NCBI GenBank assembly: GCA_013214945.1
Contig: JABSRT010000032.1
Span: 1 to 42,574 of the forward strand
Origin: Gammaproteobacteria bacterium
GTDB lineage: Bacteria > Pseudomonadota > Gammaproteobacteria > Enterobacterales > Psychrobiaceae
Reading direction: 5' to 3'
Length of the DNA stretch: 42,574 nucleotides
Under the pieces are notes generated by a model. The model saw nothing but the letters and a program-made list of their open reading frames with translations. It was not told the DNA's origin and did not search any database. A program made the position numbers and the translations under genes. Within the stretch, counting starts at the first letter, position 1. The number at the start of each line of letters is the position of its first letter. This document shows, piece after piece, positions 25,699-33,861 of this stretch.

Positions 25699-26142
25699 TT
25701 AATTCCAATTAATAATAAATAGCCCAAATATTAGGGTAAAAATACCGCTCACTTTTAGCATGCTAATGGGTTGAACTGGCAGGTTAAACCAACCAAAATG
25801 GCTGGCAATCATCGCAATGATAATTTGACCACTAAGTGCGTAAGACATCATTGTGCCTACGCCCATTAACGGGATTAAATAATAAAACATCGCAACAGCA
25901 AATGCGCTTAACAAACTGCCACTAAACCATAAGTACCACGGAATGACTTTAATTTGGGCCATTGCCGGATACTCTTTGGTTAAAACCACCAGCGCGACCA
26001 AGCTAAAAATGCAACTAAATAAGAACGCGATGCTGGTGCTCAGCATCGAATTTTTAAGTAACACCCCCAGTTGCGCATTCATTGTTCCTTGGGCGGCAAT
26101 TGCGCCACCAGCAATAAACGCCAACAAAGCTAATAGATTCAT
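25699..26142 (-). CDS. DMT-type membrane permease (DUF606/YdcZ family)
   Basis: 147 residues with five hydrophobic segments and no soluble domain. The start MNLLALLAFIAGGAIAAQG, the early NAQLG segment and the YYLIPLMGVGTM region are typical of the YdcZ branch of the drug/metabolite transporter superfamily; this is one half-size unit (about 145 residues), which is the family norm. AGGAG lies in the end of the nitroreductase gene, 8 bases before the ATG, and only one base separates the two genes. It probably exports a small metabolite or toxic compound handled by its neighbours. Confidence 0.82.
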   Translation of the reverse strand: MNLLALLAFIAGGAIAAQGTMNAQLGVLLKNSMLSTSIAFLFSCIFSLVALVVLTKEYPAMAQIKVIPWYLWFSGSLLSAFAVAMFYYLIPLMGVGTMMSYALSGQIIIAMIASHFGWFNLPVQPISMLKVSGIFTLIFGLFIINWN

Positions 26143-26143
26143 G

Positions 26144-26770
26144 TTAAATCTCCTGCACCAGTTGCTCGTAGTCTAAGCGTACTTTGGGCTGTGCTGCCTG
26201 CACATCATCTTGATGTCGATAACCAATTGGGCAAATTGCGGTGCTGGTTAAGCCCTGCGCTGTTAAGCCAAGCACCTCATCATAACCTTGACTGTCAAAA
26301 CCAGTCATCGGGCAACTATCAATCTGCATTACCGCGGCACTGGTTAATAAATTACCCAAGGCAATATAAGTTTGTTGTTTCGCCCATAACACAGCCTGCT
26401 CAGGAGATAACGAACTAAGAGATGATTTTAGATAATCGGACATCCTATTAATATCACGGGTTGTGTCGGTATTTACTTGCGTGAATTTGGCGATGTACCG
26501 ATCTACTATCTCATCAATTGGCACAGTGGCGGCAGCAAAAACGATAAGGTGAGAGCTATTGGCAATTTTGTCCTGCCCGTATGAAAAAGGCAATAAACGC
26601 TGGCGAACTTGGTCTGACTTAATGACTAATATTTTATAAGGTTGTAAGCCATAACCCGAGGGGCTTAAACAAATAGCGTCTAGTAATAATTTAACCTGGC
26701 TATCGCTGAGCTTTTGATCAGAAAATTGTTTGACAGCATAACGCCATTGCAGAGCTGATAATAAATTCAT
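26144..26770 (-). CDS. Nitroreductase-family NAD(P)H oxidoreductase
   Basis: 208 residues of the NfsB-type flavin nitroreductase fold. The FMN-binding start WRYAVKQF (RxxxKxF), SPSGYGLQPYKILVI, the QTYIALGNLLTSAAVMQIDSCPMTGFD segment and the C-terminal ICPIGYRHQDD are all typical. Such enzymes reduce nitroaromatics, quinones and flavins with two electrons. ATG at 26770 has AGGA 9 bases upstream. It is the first of three tightly packed genes; a Crp-like regulator gene lies 84 bases upstream on the same strand. Confidence 0.9.
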   Translation of the reverse strand: MNLLSALQWRYAVKQFSDQKLSDSQVKLLLDAICLSPSGYGLQPYKILVIKSDQVRQRLLPFSYGQDKIANSSHLIVFAAATVPIDEIVDRYIAKFTQVNTDTTRDINRMSDYLKSSLSSLSPEQAVLWAKQQTYIALGNLLTSAAVMQIDSCPMTGFDSQGYDEVLGLTAQGLTSTAICPIGYRHQDDVQAAQPKVRLDYEQLVQEI

Positions 26771-26854
26771 AATCGTTGTCCTAGTTAGTTAATGTAAGCT
26801 TCAATGACACAATAAAATGTTGGCAGAGCTAGCGCATTAACATAGGTTGATAGA

Positions 26855-27445
26855 TTATAAGTTTTTCCTAATTCGACTTAATTGAGTGGGGGTAATGCCA
26901 AGGTGAGATGCGATATGATATTGCGGTAGTCGATTGACTAAATTAGGGTGATCGGCAATAAAGTTGAGATAACGTTTGGTTGCATCTTGCTGAACCAGGG
27001 ATATTTCACGTGCATCTTTGGCTAATAGCCAATTTTTTTCTAGGTAGTAAATTTGAAATAACTTCAGATCTTCTCGCTCAACCATTAACTTACGGTAGCC
27101 CAAAAAATCAATTTCTAATAGTAAGCAATCTTCCAACGTTTCAAATGTTAGCAGTGAAGGGGTCGCTGTTAACAAAGCAGTCATTGAGCCAGGAAATGCC
27201 CCTTGATCAAAAAAATTCTTATTGTAGAGGTTACCGTTATCATCGGTTGAAAAACCGCGAACTAATCCTTGGTAAATATAGGCATAGGAAGTTGGTATTT
27301 CACCAGCACGGTAAATGATTTGATGTTTAATTAATGACTTAAAACGAGTAATGCGTTTAAATGCCTGCCACGTTTGATCGCTGATCTCACTATATGATGC
27401 AAGTGTAAGCCGCAATGCCGCTAAGGCACCTTTTTGCTGATCCAC
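26855..27445 (-). CDS. Crp/Fnr-family transcriptional regulator
   Basis: 196 residues: a cyclic-nucleotide-binding-type jelly roll (about 25-140, with [22 protein letters not shown]) and a C-terminal helix-turn-helix that ends the protein ([21 protein letters not shown]). The residues that bind cAMP in Crp are not clearly kept, so the ligand may differ or be absent. The start is a GTG at 27445 (MDQQKG) with a weak ribosome site. It is in line with the nitroreductase-DMT-GNAT genes and probably controls them. Confidence 0.85.
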   Translation of the reverse strand: MDQQKGALAALRLTLASYSEISDQTWQAFKRITRFKSLIKHQIIYRAGEIPTSYAYIYQGLVRGFSTDDNGNLYNKNFFDQGAFPGSMTALLTATPSLLTFETLEDCLLLEIDFLGYRKLMVEREDLKLFQIYYLEKNWLLAKDAREISLVQQDATKRYLNFIADHPNLVNRLPQYHIASHLGITPTQLSRIRKNL

Positions 27446-27536
27446 TACCGTTACCCATTAATTTATATAAAGTTAATGACTAATAATGCCAACTTTCAAC
27501 AAATATTGATATCACTATTTTTAACGAATTTAGGGC

Positions 27537-27570
27537 ATAAAAAAAGGTAAGCCCCTTAGGTCTTACCTTT
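27537..27570 (-). terminator. Terminator of the cold-shock gene
   Basis: Minus-strand stem AAAGGTAAG / CTTACCTTT with a 10-base loop followed by a run of T, about 48 bases after the csp stop. Confidence 0.85.
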
Positions 27571-27617
27571 ATAACGACAGCTATACTGTCATTAGCATAA
27601 GCTAATAAAGTTGCTAA

Positions 27618-27827
27618 TTAAAGAGCAACGATGTTCTCAGCTTGTGGACCTTTCTGGCCTTGAGCTACAACGAACTCAACTTTTTGACCTTCAGCAAGAG
27701 TTTTGAAACCGTTACCAGTGATTTGGCTGAAGTGAGCGAAAACGTCAGGGCCGTTTGCTTGCTCGATGAAACCGAAACCTTTAGCTTCGTTAAACCATTT
27801 TACAGTACCAGTAGTTGCAGTAGACAT
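27618..27827 (-). CDS. CspA-family cold-shock protein
   Basis: 69 residues, one cold-shock domain with both RNA-binding motifs: RNP1 KGFGFI (in [11 protein letters not shown]) and RNP2 VFAHF. Length and sequence match the CspA family. It is an RNA chaperone in the cytoplasm. A sigma-70 promoter about 150 bases upstream gives a long leader, which in this family controls mRNA stability and translation with temperature. A strong terminator follows. Which paralogue it is cannot be told. Confidence 0.95.
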   Translation of the reverse strand: MSTATTGTVKWFNEAKGFGFIEQANGPDVFAHFSQITGNGFKTLAEGQKVEFVVAQGQKGPQAENIVAL

Positions 27828-27978
27828 AATATATCCTATTAATTAAAGAGTAATTTTTTATAACCTGATAACCAGGTTGACGTGCTAAAAAAGAGTGCTA
27901 TTACTTATAAAAAACAGGACGAAGAACAAAGTTGAACATCGTTGTTATAAACATAAATATAGGTCGTTCCTTAAAGCT
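27828..27978 (-). promoter_or_regulatory. Long 5' leader of the cold-shock mRNA
   Basis: About 150 bases from the predicted transcription start to the ATG, the length expected of cspA-type leaders that fold differently in the cold. The inference rests on promoter position and family knowledge; I did not fold it. Confidence 0.5.
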
Positions 27979-27984
27979 GCGTGT

Positions 27985-28012
27985 AGTATATACCAAGAAC
28001 TTGTGGAGTCAA
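27985..28012 (-). promoter_or_regulatory. Sigma-70 promoter of the cold-shock gene
   Basis: On the minus strand TTGACT (28012-28007), a 16-base spacer and TATACT (27990-27985). Confidence 0.75.
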
Positions 28013-28399
28013 TATTATTTTGTTCATTAATTAACCAGAGGTGTTCGTTAGAATAAAATTCAGCCACTTAATGATTAACATCTGTCCTAGTTATGAATGC
28101 AGTGACAGGCCCGTGTAATCAGCTTGCATCGCAATCGAATACCACAAAATTTATCCTGTAAACTATCGTCGCCATCGACCAGTAAACAGCGCTCGGACAT
28201 CAGCCAAGTCTTCTGTGATTGTTTGCTACCCACTAATAAGCGCTTTAGCTGCGCTATCAAGATTATTTATCGCCCATATTATGAAACTAGAGCTAGTATA
28301 TTAATTCTATTTACTTTTGTTTTTAAACAAAAGGTTCTAGTTTGAATATCAGCCTGAGGTAGCTTAGATAACTACCTTGCTGCTATTTATGCTTATTGA
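28013..28399. other. Intergenic region upstream of the histidine kinase
   Basis: No convincing gene. On the minus strand about 28097-28270 is open for nearly 60 codons with no usual start and no recognised family, and a plus-strand frame at 28124-28345 is equally unsupported. The region probably holds the kinase promoter. Confidence 0.35.
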
Positions 28400-29977
28400 G
28401 TGTTTAAAGGAGTTTCTATCAATATTGATAATATACACAAAGACATTCCAAATTTCCCCTTAACTGCTTTGTTATTAGCAGTATTTGTGCCGGCGATTTT
28501 TATTGCATGGTTATTAATTAGTTCAAACGAAAATATAAAAGCAACAAGGTTACAGTATCAAAATACCAGCGAAATAATATCTATCAAAGAAAAGATTAAG
28601 TATTTAGATGAAGTACTTACAATGTCTGCGATGATGGTTGTATCTAGTGGCAATAATATCTGGCTTGAACGTTATAACCACAACAGTCAATTAATGGATC
28701 AGGCCATTATTACTGCAATTGATTTAGCGGCAGTAACAAACGCAAAAAAAAATGAACTGATAATTTCCGACATCAATCAAAAATTAGTCTCAATAGAACA
28801 AAAGGCATTTGAACTCGCCTTAGCTGGCCAACTTGATCCAGCTCAGAAAATGTTTGAAACGCTTAATTACAAAATATACAAACAGGAATTAGACTTCAAA
28901 TTAACCATGATGACCAATGAGGTTGAAGAACGATTAAGGTTGTTGAACGGAGAATTACGGCGTAGTAAACAACTCGATTATGTTATTTCCCTGTGGGGTT
29001 TGGCTGTAACCGTTGCGGTGATAATTTACCTTGCCGGGACAATTCGACGTTGGAGAAATAGACTAATATCGACCGCTCAATATATATATCAACAAGAGCA
29101 ATCAGAAAAACAACGACTGGAGCAAGACGTGCAGCTGCGTACAGAAGAGCTTTCCCTTGCGAATAAATTACTAGAAACTAACTTGCATCAATTGAAATTC
29201 ACCCAAAATGAATTAGTCGAAGCAGAAAAGCTATCGTCAATTTCTCGCTTAGTGACTGGCGTTGCTCATGAGGTCAATACACCACTAAGCATCGGTATAA
29301 CCTCGAACTCTTTCTTAAAAGATAATCTGAAAGCATTAACCGCTAAATATAATATGGGCAGCTTGTCTAAAACAGATATCGAGCAATTTATCCAGCGCAG
29401 TAAAAAAGGGATCGATTTGGTTGAGCAAAATTTAGCGCGATCGGCCAAGCTAATCGTAAACTTTAAAAATGTATCAAGTGATCAATTTATTCAAGATAAA
29501 CAGGTTTTAATCTTGTCTGATTATATTGGCAAAGTCACCTTCACACTAAGCTCTCTCTTAAAATCAAAAGGTGTCGCGCTCGAGATAATTAACAACGACG
29601 CTGAGATGATCACCACTTACCCAGGATCATGGGCCCAAATTACCACCAACTTAGTCGAAAACGCGATCAAGCATGGCTTTAAAAACAGAGAAGTAGCCAA
29701 TGAAATTACCATAGATATTTGCAATGATGATAACTTTAATTACTTTTCATTTAGGGATAATGGTCAAGGAATGACAAAGGAAACTCAACAAAAAATATTT
29801 GAAGCATTTTTTACCACAAACCGTTCAAATGGTGGCACAGGACTTGGTTTATTCATCGTCAGCAATATAGTAACGCATCACTTAAAAGGCAGCATTGTTT
29901 GCACCAGTACTATTGGTCTGGGCACTGAATTTTCAATTAAACTACCCAACTCCATTAGCGATCACTCTGGCCAATAA
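28400..29977 (+). CDS. Orphan membrane histidine kinase
   Basis: 525 residues. Membrane helices at about 21-41 and 194-213 frame a periplasmic helical sensor; a coiled coil (about 230-275) leads to the kinase core with the phospho-acceptor His290 (GVAHEVNTPLS), N box (NLVENAIKHGF), G1 (DNGQGM) and G2 (GGTGLGLFIV). There is no receiver domain and no response regulator gene nearby. The NTPLS H box is of the HPK4 kind. The GTG at 28400 lacks a ribosome site, whereas a strong AAAGGAG at 28406-28412 stands just before in-frame ATC (28418) and ATT (28424), so a rare start codon is possible. Signal unknown. Confidence 0.87.
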   Translation: MFKGVSINIDNIHKDIPNFPLTALLLAVFVPAIFIAWLLISSNENIKATRLQYQNTSEIISIKEKIKYLDEVLTMSAMMVVSSGNNIWLERYNHNSQLMDQAIITAIDLAAVTNAKKNELIISDINQKLVSIEQKAFELALAGQLDPAQKMFETLNYKIYKQELDFKLTMMTNEVEERLRLLNGELRRSKQLDYVISLWGLAVTVAVIIYLAGTIRRWRNRLISTAQYIYQQEQSEKQRLEQDVQLRTEELSLANKLLETNLHQLKFTQNELVEAEKLSSISRLVTGVAHEVNTPLSIGITSNSFLKDNLKALTAKYNMGSLSKTDIEQFIQRSKKGIDLVEQNLARSAKLIVNFKNVSSDQFIQDKQVLILSDYIGKVTFTLSSLLKSKGVALEIINNDAEMITTYPGSWAQITTNLVENAIKHGFKNREVANEITIDICNDDNFNYFSFRDNGQGMTKETQQKIFEAFFTTNRSNGGTGLGLFIVSNIVTHHLKGSIVCTSTIGLGTEFSIKLPNSISDHSGQ

Positions 29978-30035
29978 GTCGCATTAAATACATTTCAAAT
30001 TAATACTCGTAAACAGAATGCTTTAGTAGACAGTG

Positions 30036-30506
30036 CTACTGACTATTAATAAGTGTCAGGTACTCACTGGCTTCTTTAATTCCTTCGCTAAGTGCCTTTT
30101 GAAGCCAGATTTTGGCTGCATCAGGATCGGCTTTGATACCTCGCCCCTCAAACAGGGCAACCCCATAATGATAACGTGCCAAGCTAGAGTACCCCGCCTC
30201 ATCATTAAGCAGAGCTCCCCTTTTCAACAAATTTAACGCATACTCATCGTCTTGCGTTACGCCTATGCCTAATTCATAAATTTGAGCAAGCCAAATCATT
30301 GAATACACATCGTTCCAACGAGAAATACAATCTTCAAATATTTTAATTGCGGCTTGGTGATCCCCCGTTTTTTCAGCGGCATAACCGTACATGCACTTAA
30401 TTCGTTTTGTTGAATCAATATATGAATGGTAACTAAGCTCGTTGCTGCTTAAGGGGAGTGACAAAATCATGTTGAAACATATAAATAGTGCAGCTATTTT
30501 TTTCAT
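30036..30506 (-). CDS. Exported Sel1-repeat protein
   Basis: 156 residues. The first 22 residues are a signal peptide (KKIAALFICFNMILSLPLSS). Two to three Sel1/TPR-like repeats follow: WLAQIYELGIGVTQDDEYAL, then YGVALFEGRGIKADPDAAKIWLQKA (shown here as two short landmarks GIGVTQD and GRGIKADPDAA). Such repeats mediate protein-protein contacts in the periplasm. AGGAAGG stands upstream of the ATG at 30506. Convergent with the histidine kinase gene; no partner can be named. Confidence 0.82.
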   Translation of the reverse strand: MKKIAALFICFNMILSLPLSSNELSYHSYIDSTKRIKCMYGYAAEKTGDHQAAIKIFEDCISRWNDVYSMIWLAQIYELGIGVTQDDEYALNLLKRGALLNDEAGYSSLARYHYGVALFEGRGIKADPDAAKIWLQKALSEGIKEASEYLTLINSQ

Positions 30507-30735
30507 CAACTAACCTTCCTGGCTTTCAATTAACCTGCTCTGGTGGATCACAATATAGCGATTTCGACGGTTTTTATATACGACTTAATAACGATCTGAA
30601 TTAGTCTAAAGTCGTACAGAGCAAACTAGATAATGAATATAGGCAAGATTGAAACTAATAGAACTAGGACCTCCAACCTATCTATAGACCATTGACCGCT
30701 TTTGACCCAGCAAGATGAATGCCTATCAACATATT

Positions 30736-30772
30736 AACCACCTTAATATAAATTCAATAAATTAAGGTGGTT
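30736..30772 (-). terminator. Hairpin after the GST gene
   Basis: Perfect 11-bp stem AACCACCTTAA / TTAAGGTGGTT with a 15-base AT-rich loop, 12 bases after the GST stop. The T-run is weak (TTAAT), so the call is moderate. Confidence 0.6.
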
Positions 30773-30784
30773 GGCTTATAGCTG

Positions 30785-31711
30785 CTAAAGTACTTTAATA
30801 CGATAGCCAACACGTGGAAAATTAATGCAAACCGTTCCGATTTGATCATTACTGTGAAGCAGGCCGATGGTTTCACGATCAGCAAAATGGAGCTTGCCAA
30901 TAATTGGCTGCTCACCGCTATCTTCATCTGCAACAATGGATATTTTCATCCCCAAGGTAAGGTTTAACGGGTCATTGGCATCAACTCGTTCAGGGGTGAC
31001 TGGCTCAACCGACTTAGCTATGTTTAGGGCGTCTTGTGCACTCATCTCTGTCGCCGTACCGTGACCAATCGCTTTCACGCGTTGCTCCCATGCAATAATA
31101 GCCGGGAACTGACTGATAAATTCAGGGCCTTGTGGCCAACGACCGCGTAAAAACCAGATCAGGTAATAGATTAGCGTATCTGCCAGGCTGGCCTGCTCGC
31201 CCATGACATACTTATTACCATTTGAGAGTTGCTGATCAATCCAGCCCAATTGCGCGCGTAACTGGCCGATAAGGTGCGGTAGTTCTTCACGCACCTTGGC
31301 AAAGTCCCAATTGGGACCAAGATATAACCTACCGCGATCTTGAATAAATTGTTCCGGCATATCAGGTTCTGCAATCGACAGAATGATTTTAAAACACAAT
31401 TCGAACAGCGTGCCGTCGGTCCAGCGGCTAAGACCCCAGGTCATAGAGCCCGAATCGGCAGGATCAAAAGTAGGTGCAGGATAGCGTTTTTCTAATTCGC
31501 GTAAAATACACTGACTATCGCAATAGACATCTGCGCCGATTTGCATGACCGGTGTACGCCTATAGCCACCCGTTAATGGCATTAATAATGGCTTGGGTGG
31601 TACGCGCGGAATTGTAACAGAATGCCAGTTCAGCTGCTTGATCCCAAAAGCCACGCGCACTTTTTCAGCGACAGGCGAAGGTGGATAGTGATGAAAAATG
31701 ATATCGTTCAT
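30785..31711 (-). CDS. Glutathione S-transferase family protein with C-terminal extension
   Basis: 308 residues. A thioredoxin-like GST N-domain (residues 1-80: FHHYPPSPVAEKVRVAFG, RRTPVMQIGADVYCDSQCIL with the glutathione-binding DSQ) and a helical C-domain (about 90-225, with GEQASLADTLIYYLIWF). A further 80 residues (DPLNLTLGMKISIVADEDSG to the end) form a beta-rich extension not part of the standard GST of about 210 residues; I do not know its function. SPVAEKV lacks the catalytic Cys and has Ser instead. It shares an operon with a DsbA-like gene 20 bases upstream. Detoxification or redox handling is likely. Confidence 0.85.
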   Translation of the reverse strand: MNDIIFHHYPPSPVAEKVRVAFGIKQLNWHSVTIPRVPPKPLLMPLTGGYRRTPVMQIGADVYCDSQCILRELEKRYPAPTFDPADSGSMTWGLSRWTDGTLFELCFKIILSIAEPDMPEQFIQDRGRLYLGPNWDFAKVREELPHLIGQLRAQLGWIDQQLSNGNKYVMGEQASLADTLIYYLIWFLRGRWPQGPEFISQFPAIIAWEQRVKAIGHGTATEMSAQDALNIAKSVEPVTPERVDANDPLNLTLGMKISIVADEDSGEQPIIGKLHFADRETIGLLHSNDQIGTVCINFPRVGYRIKVL

Positions 31712-31731
31712 GATTAAGTCCCTATAATCCG

Positions 31732-32346
31732 TTAAGCAATAATTGCGCTTATTTGCTCAATAGCGCCACGACAATCTTTATAATCAAGCGCAATTACATG
31801 CATTTCATCTCGGTGTTGTAACACCATCGACGGAAATCCGTTGATTGGCAAACTACGAGCAAATTTGAGCTCTTGCACAAATGCCATTTCTAGTTCTTCA
31901 CTCGCCAAATCGACAGTGAATTTATCAACATCAAGCCCGAGTTCCCCTGCCAATAAAATATGCGTTTGCGTATCTGAAGGGTTCATCGCTTTTAAATAAT
32001 AAGCCTGTTGCAAGGCTAAAATCATTTGCTCTTCGCTGTCTTGCCAACGTGCAGCGATCACTGCTCGACAGGCTGGATAAGTTGATCGCCGGGGCGAGTT
32101 TCTCTGCCAAAATTCGTCATTAAATTGAGTACCAAGTAACTCATGAATGTTTTTCCAATAACCTGCTATTGCCTGCTGTTGCGATAGTGGCATCACTTGG
32201 TCACTGTCTGGCGCCAAGCCCCCTACTATATTTTTTACCACTACGGAATCAGGTAAAGCTTGTTGTAAATTTAACCACTGAGGACGATGACCCCAACACC
32301 AACTGCACATCGGATCATGCACATAAAACAAAGTAGAGCTTGTCAT
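31732..32346 (-). CDS. DsbA-family thiol oxidoreductase, cytoplasmic
   Basis: 204 residues with a thioredoxin-type CSWC motif near the N-terminus (HDPMCSWCWG), a helical insert, and the cis-proline loop NGFPSM before the last strand, the layout of DsbA-like proteins of the FrnE and 2-hydroxychromene-carboxylate isomerase group. There is no signal peptide, so it acts in the cytoplasm, perhaps on glutathione adducts. It precedes the GST gene in the same operon (20-base gap), which supports a joint thiol-based role. Exact reaction unknown. Confidence 0.82.
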   Translation of the reverse strand: MTSSTLFYVHDPMCSWCWGHRPQWLNLQQALPDSVVVKNIVGGLAPDSDQVMPLSQQQAIAGYWKNIHELLGTQFNDEFWQRNSPRRSTYPACRAVIAARWQDSEEQMILALQQAYYLKAMNPSDTQTHILLAGELGLDVDKFTVDLASEELEMAFVQELKFARSLPINGFPSMVLQHRDEMHVIALDYKDCRGAIEQISAIIA

Positions 32347-32525
32347 TTATTACTCCAGATTAAACGATTTTGACCATGGTTTATAAATTATAAAAAACAT
32401 TGAAAGTGCTAATACTGCAGACCTTTTTCCCCACAAGTTACCACCGATAATAAACTGTATTATTGCAATTTATGCTATAGAAAAAGTCAGCAAATGTAAA
32501 TCGAGTATAAGAGAGGTGGAAAAAA
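32347..32525. other. Intergenic region before the MITE-like element
   Basis: About 180 bases upstream of the DsbA-like gene, AT-rich, presumably carrying its promoter. No gene is seen. Confidence 0.35.
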
Positions 32526-32722
32526 GGGACACGCATAAAAAATGACACTAATAAATAACCAGTTAAGGGATGAATTACGGTTATTTCGCCAAGATAAGAG
32601 GGTTTTCATCACAATGACCGATGCGCGACAAAATAAACGAAAAACTGCCATGGCTAAATTATGCCTAAATGCATGCAGCATAAAAAATCATTGAATTTCA
32701 ATATGTTTCTTATGCGTGTCCC
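32526..32722. mobile_element. MITE-like element with 13-bp terminal inverted repeats
   Basis: GGGACACGCATAA (32526-32538) and TTATGCGTGTCCC (32710-32722) are exact complements bounding 197 bp. Between them a plus-strand frame (32542-32694, 50 codons, MTLINNQLRDELRLFRQDKR...) is open but matches nothing I know. Ends of the form TTATGxGTGTC are often seen beside REP-associated transposase genes in this group of bacteria, from memory; no transposase is present here, so this would be a non-autonomous copy. No clear target-site duplication was seen. Confidence 0.55.
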
Positions 32723-32748
32723 ATCTTGAACTTGCCATCTTGAACTTG
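32721..32748. repeat. Tandem pair of the 14-mer CCATCTTGAACTTG
   Basis: Two exact, adjacent copies (32721-32734 and 32735-32748) directly at the right end of the MITE-like element, 12 bases from the ybjQ stop. Confidence 0.85.
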
Positions 32749-32759
32749 TGAGTATGGGC

Positions 32760-33086
32760 TTATAGCTTTATAGTTTTTAACTTAACCGCGGTCCCAAAAG
32801 CCATGACCTCAGACGAACCATCCATAATGGCGCTTGTGGTAAAACGAATTCCGACAATTCCATCGGCTCCCTTTTCACTAGCGCTTGCAATTAAACGCTC
32901 GATTGCTATATCCCTAGCCTCTGTTAACATTTCTGTGTAACCTCGAATCTCACCGCCTACTATGCTTTTTAAACTCGCCATAATATCTCGTCCGAGATGT
33001 TTAGCTTGAACGACATTTCCTGTAACTATGCCAACGATCTCTGTAATTTCCTTGCCAGGAATAGTCTCGGTAGTGGAATAAATCAT
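32760..33086 (-). CDS. ybjQ: YbjQ family protein (UPF0145)
   Basis: 108 residues, the size and sequence of YbjQ: MIYSTTETIPGKEITEIVGI, VTGNVVQAKHLGRDI, GGEIRGYTEMLTEARDIA, and the C-terminal GADGIVGIRFTTS. The family forms a small oligomeric alpha/beta protein, listed as putative heavy-metal-binding; its function is not established. The ATG at 33086 has AAGGAGAG 5 bases upstream; upstream in-frame starts up to 33203 lack such a site and have no family counterpart. Confidence 0.9.
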   Translation of the reverse strand: MIYSTTETIPGKEITEIVGIVTGNVVQAKHLGRDIMASLKSIVGGEIRGYTEMLTEARDIAIERLIASASEKGADGIVGIRFTTSAIMDGSSEVMAFGTAVKLKTIKL

Positions 33087-33350
33087 TAAACTCTCCTTAA
33101 AATTATCGTGGTAGAACGACCCATTACTGGCCAGTCTCCACATAAAAACGCCCCTAGTACCAATATGCCAGCACAAGTCGCTTGCTAATAATTGGTTTAC
33201 CAACGTTGTAAACCAAGTGTCTCATTGATATTAAATAACTTACAACTTAGTCAACCACTGCGGTGTTTAGCGAGATATTAATAAATCGAAGTGGCACTTA
33301 ACAAGCTAATTAGACGACGAACGATTGATAAACGGTTATTGGTAACCTGT

Positions 33351-33755
33351 CTACTGGTAAATAGTGCCTTGATGTTTTAACCACCCGCCCAGATGACGAC
33401 CGTTGGGATCTTTGTGAGTCCAGTGAACAACCCCACCTTTATAATTCCATTCATACTGACCATAAAACTGCACTTGATCCCCCTTGGCTAGCGAATTAAT
33501 TCTCGGGGCCAAATCAATGTTGTGGGCGATTAATATCGTTTGATTAGCAGAGACTTTAACAATGAATTTTTGATGCCTTGAGCCTTTAGTATCATCTCTT
33601 AATAGTTTGACCACCTGACCAATGCCTTTAACTTGAACATTGCTTAGTTGCTGTTCAAACGCGACTTTTAGTGAGGCTTCTGATTTTGCTTGTGTAACTG
33701 GCGTTGTCAGCAATAACACCAAACAAACAAAACTGACCATTGATAACTTATGCAT
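33351..33755 (-). CDS. Exported DUF3465-type protein
   Basis: 134 residues with a signal peptide ([20 protein letters not shown], cut after TQA near residue 24) and a small beta-rich domain ending in [21 protein letters not shown], the hallmark of the DUF3465 family, found in marine and pathogenic gammaproteobacteria. The sequence looks like an OB-type fold. Function unknown; location periplasmic or secreted. AGGAAG stands 8 bases before the ATG at 33755. It is a single gene. Confidence 0.78.
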   Translation of the reverse strand: MHKLSMVSFVCLVLLLTTPVTQAKSEASLKVAFEQQLSNVQVKGIGQVVKLLRDDTKGSRHQKFIVKVSANQTILIAHNIDLAPRINSLAKGDQVQFYGQYEWNYKGGVVHWTHKDPNGRHLGGWLKHQGTIYQ

Positions 33756-33861
33756 ACTTTTAGCTTCCTGTGCTCTACCACAAGATGTGTGGCGTATAAT
33801 TATTTGATAACCGTTATTCAAAAACAATAAATTACATTAGATTATTATCCAAGCTTAGTGC

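Noticed and set aside
28124-28345. Plus-strand frame of 73 codons as a gene
   Set aside because: No ribosome site, no family, and an equally long frame runs on the other strand.
32487-32681. Minus-strand frame inside the MITE-like element
   Set aside because: It runs across the left end of the element with no ribosome site or family match.
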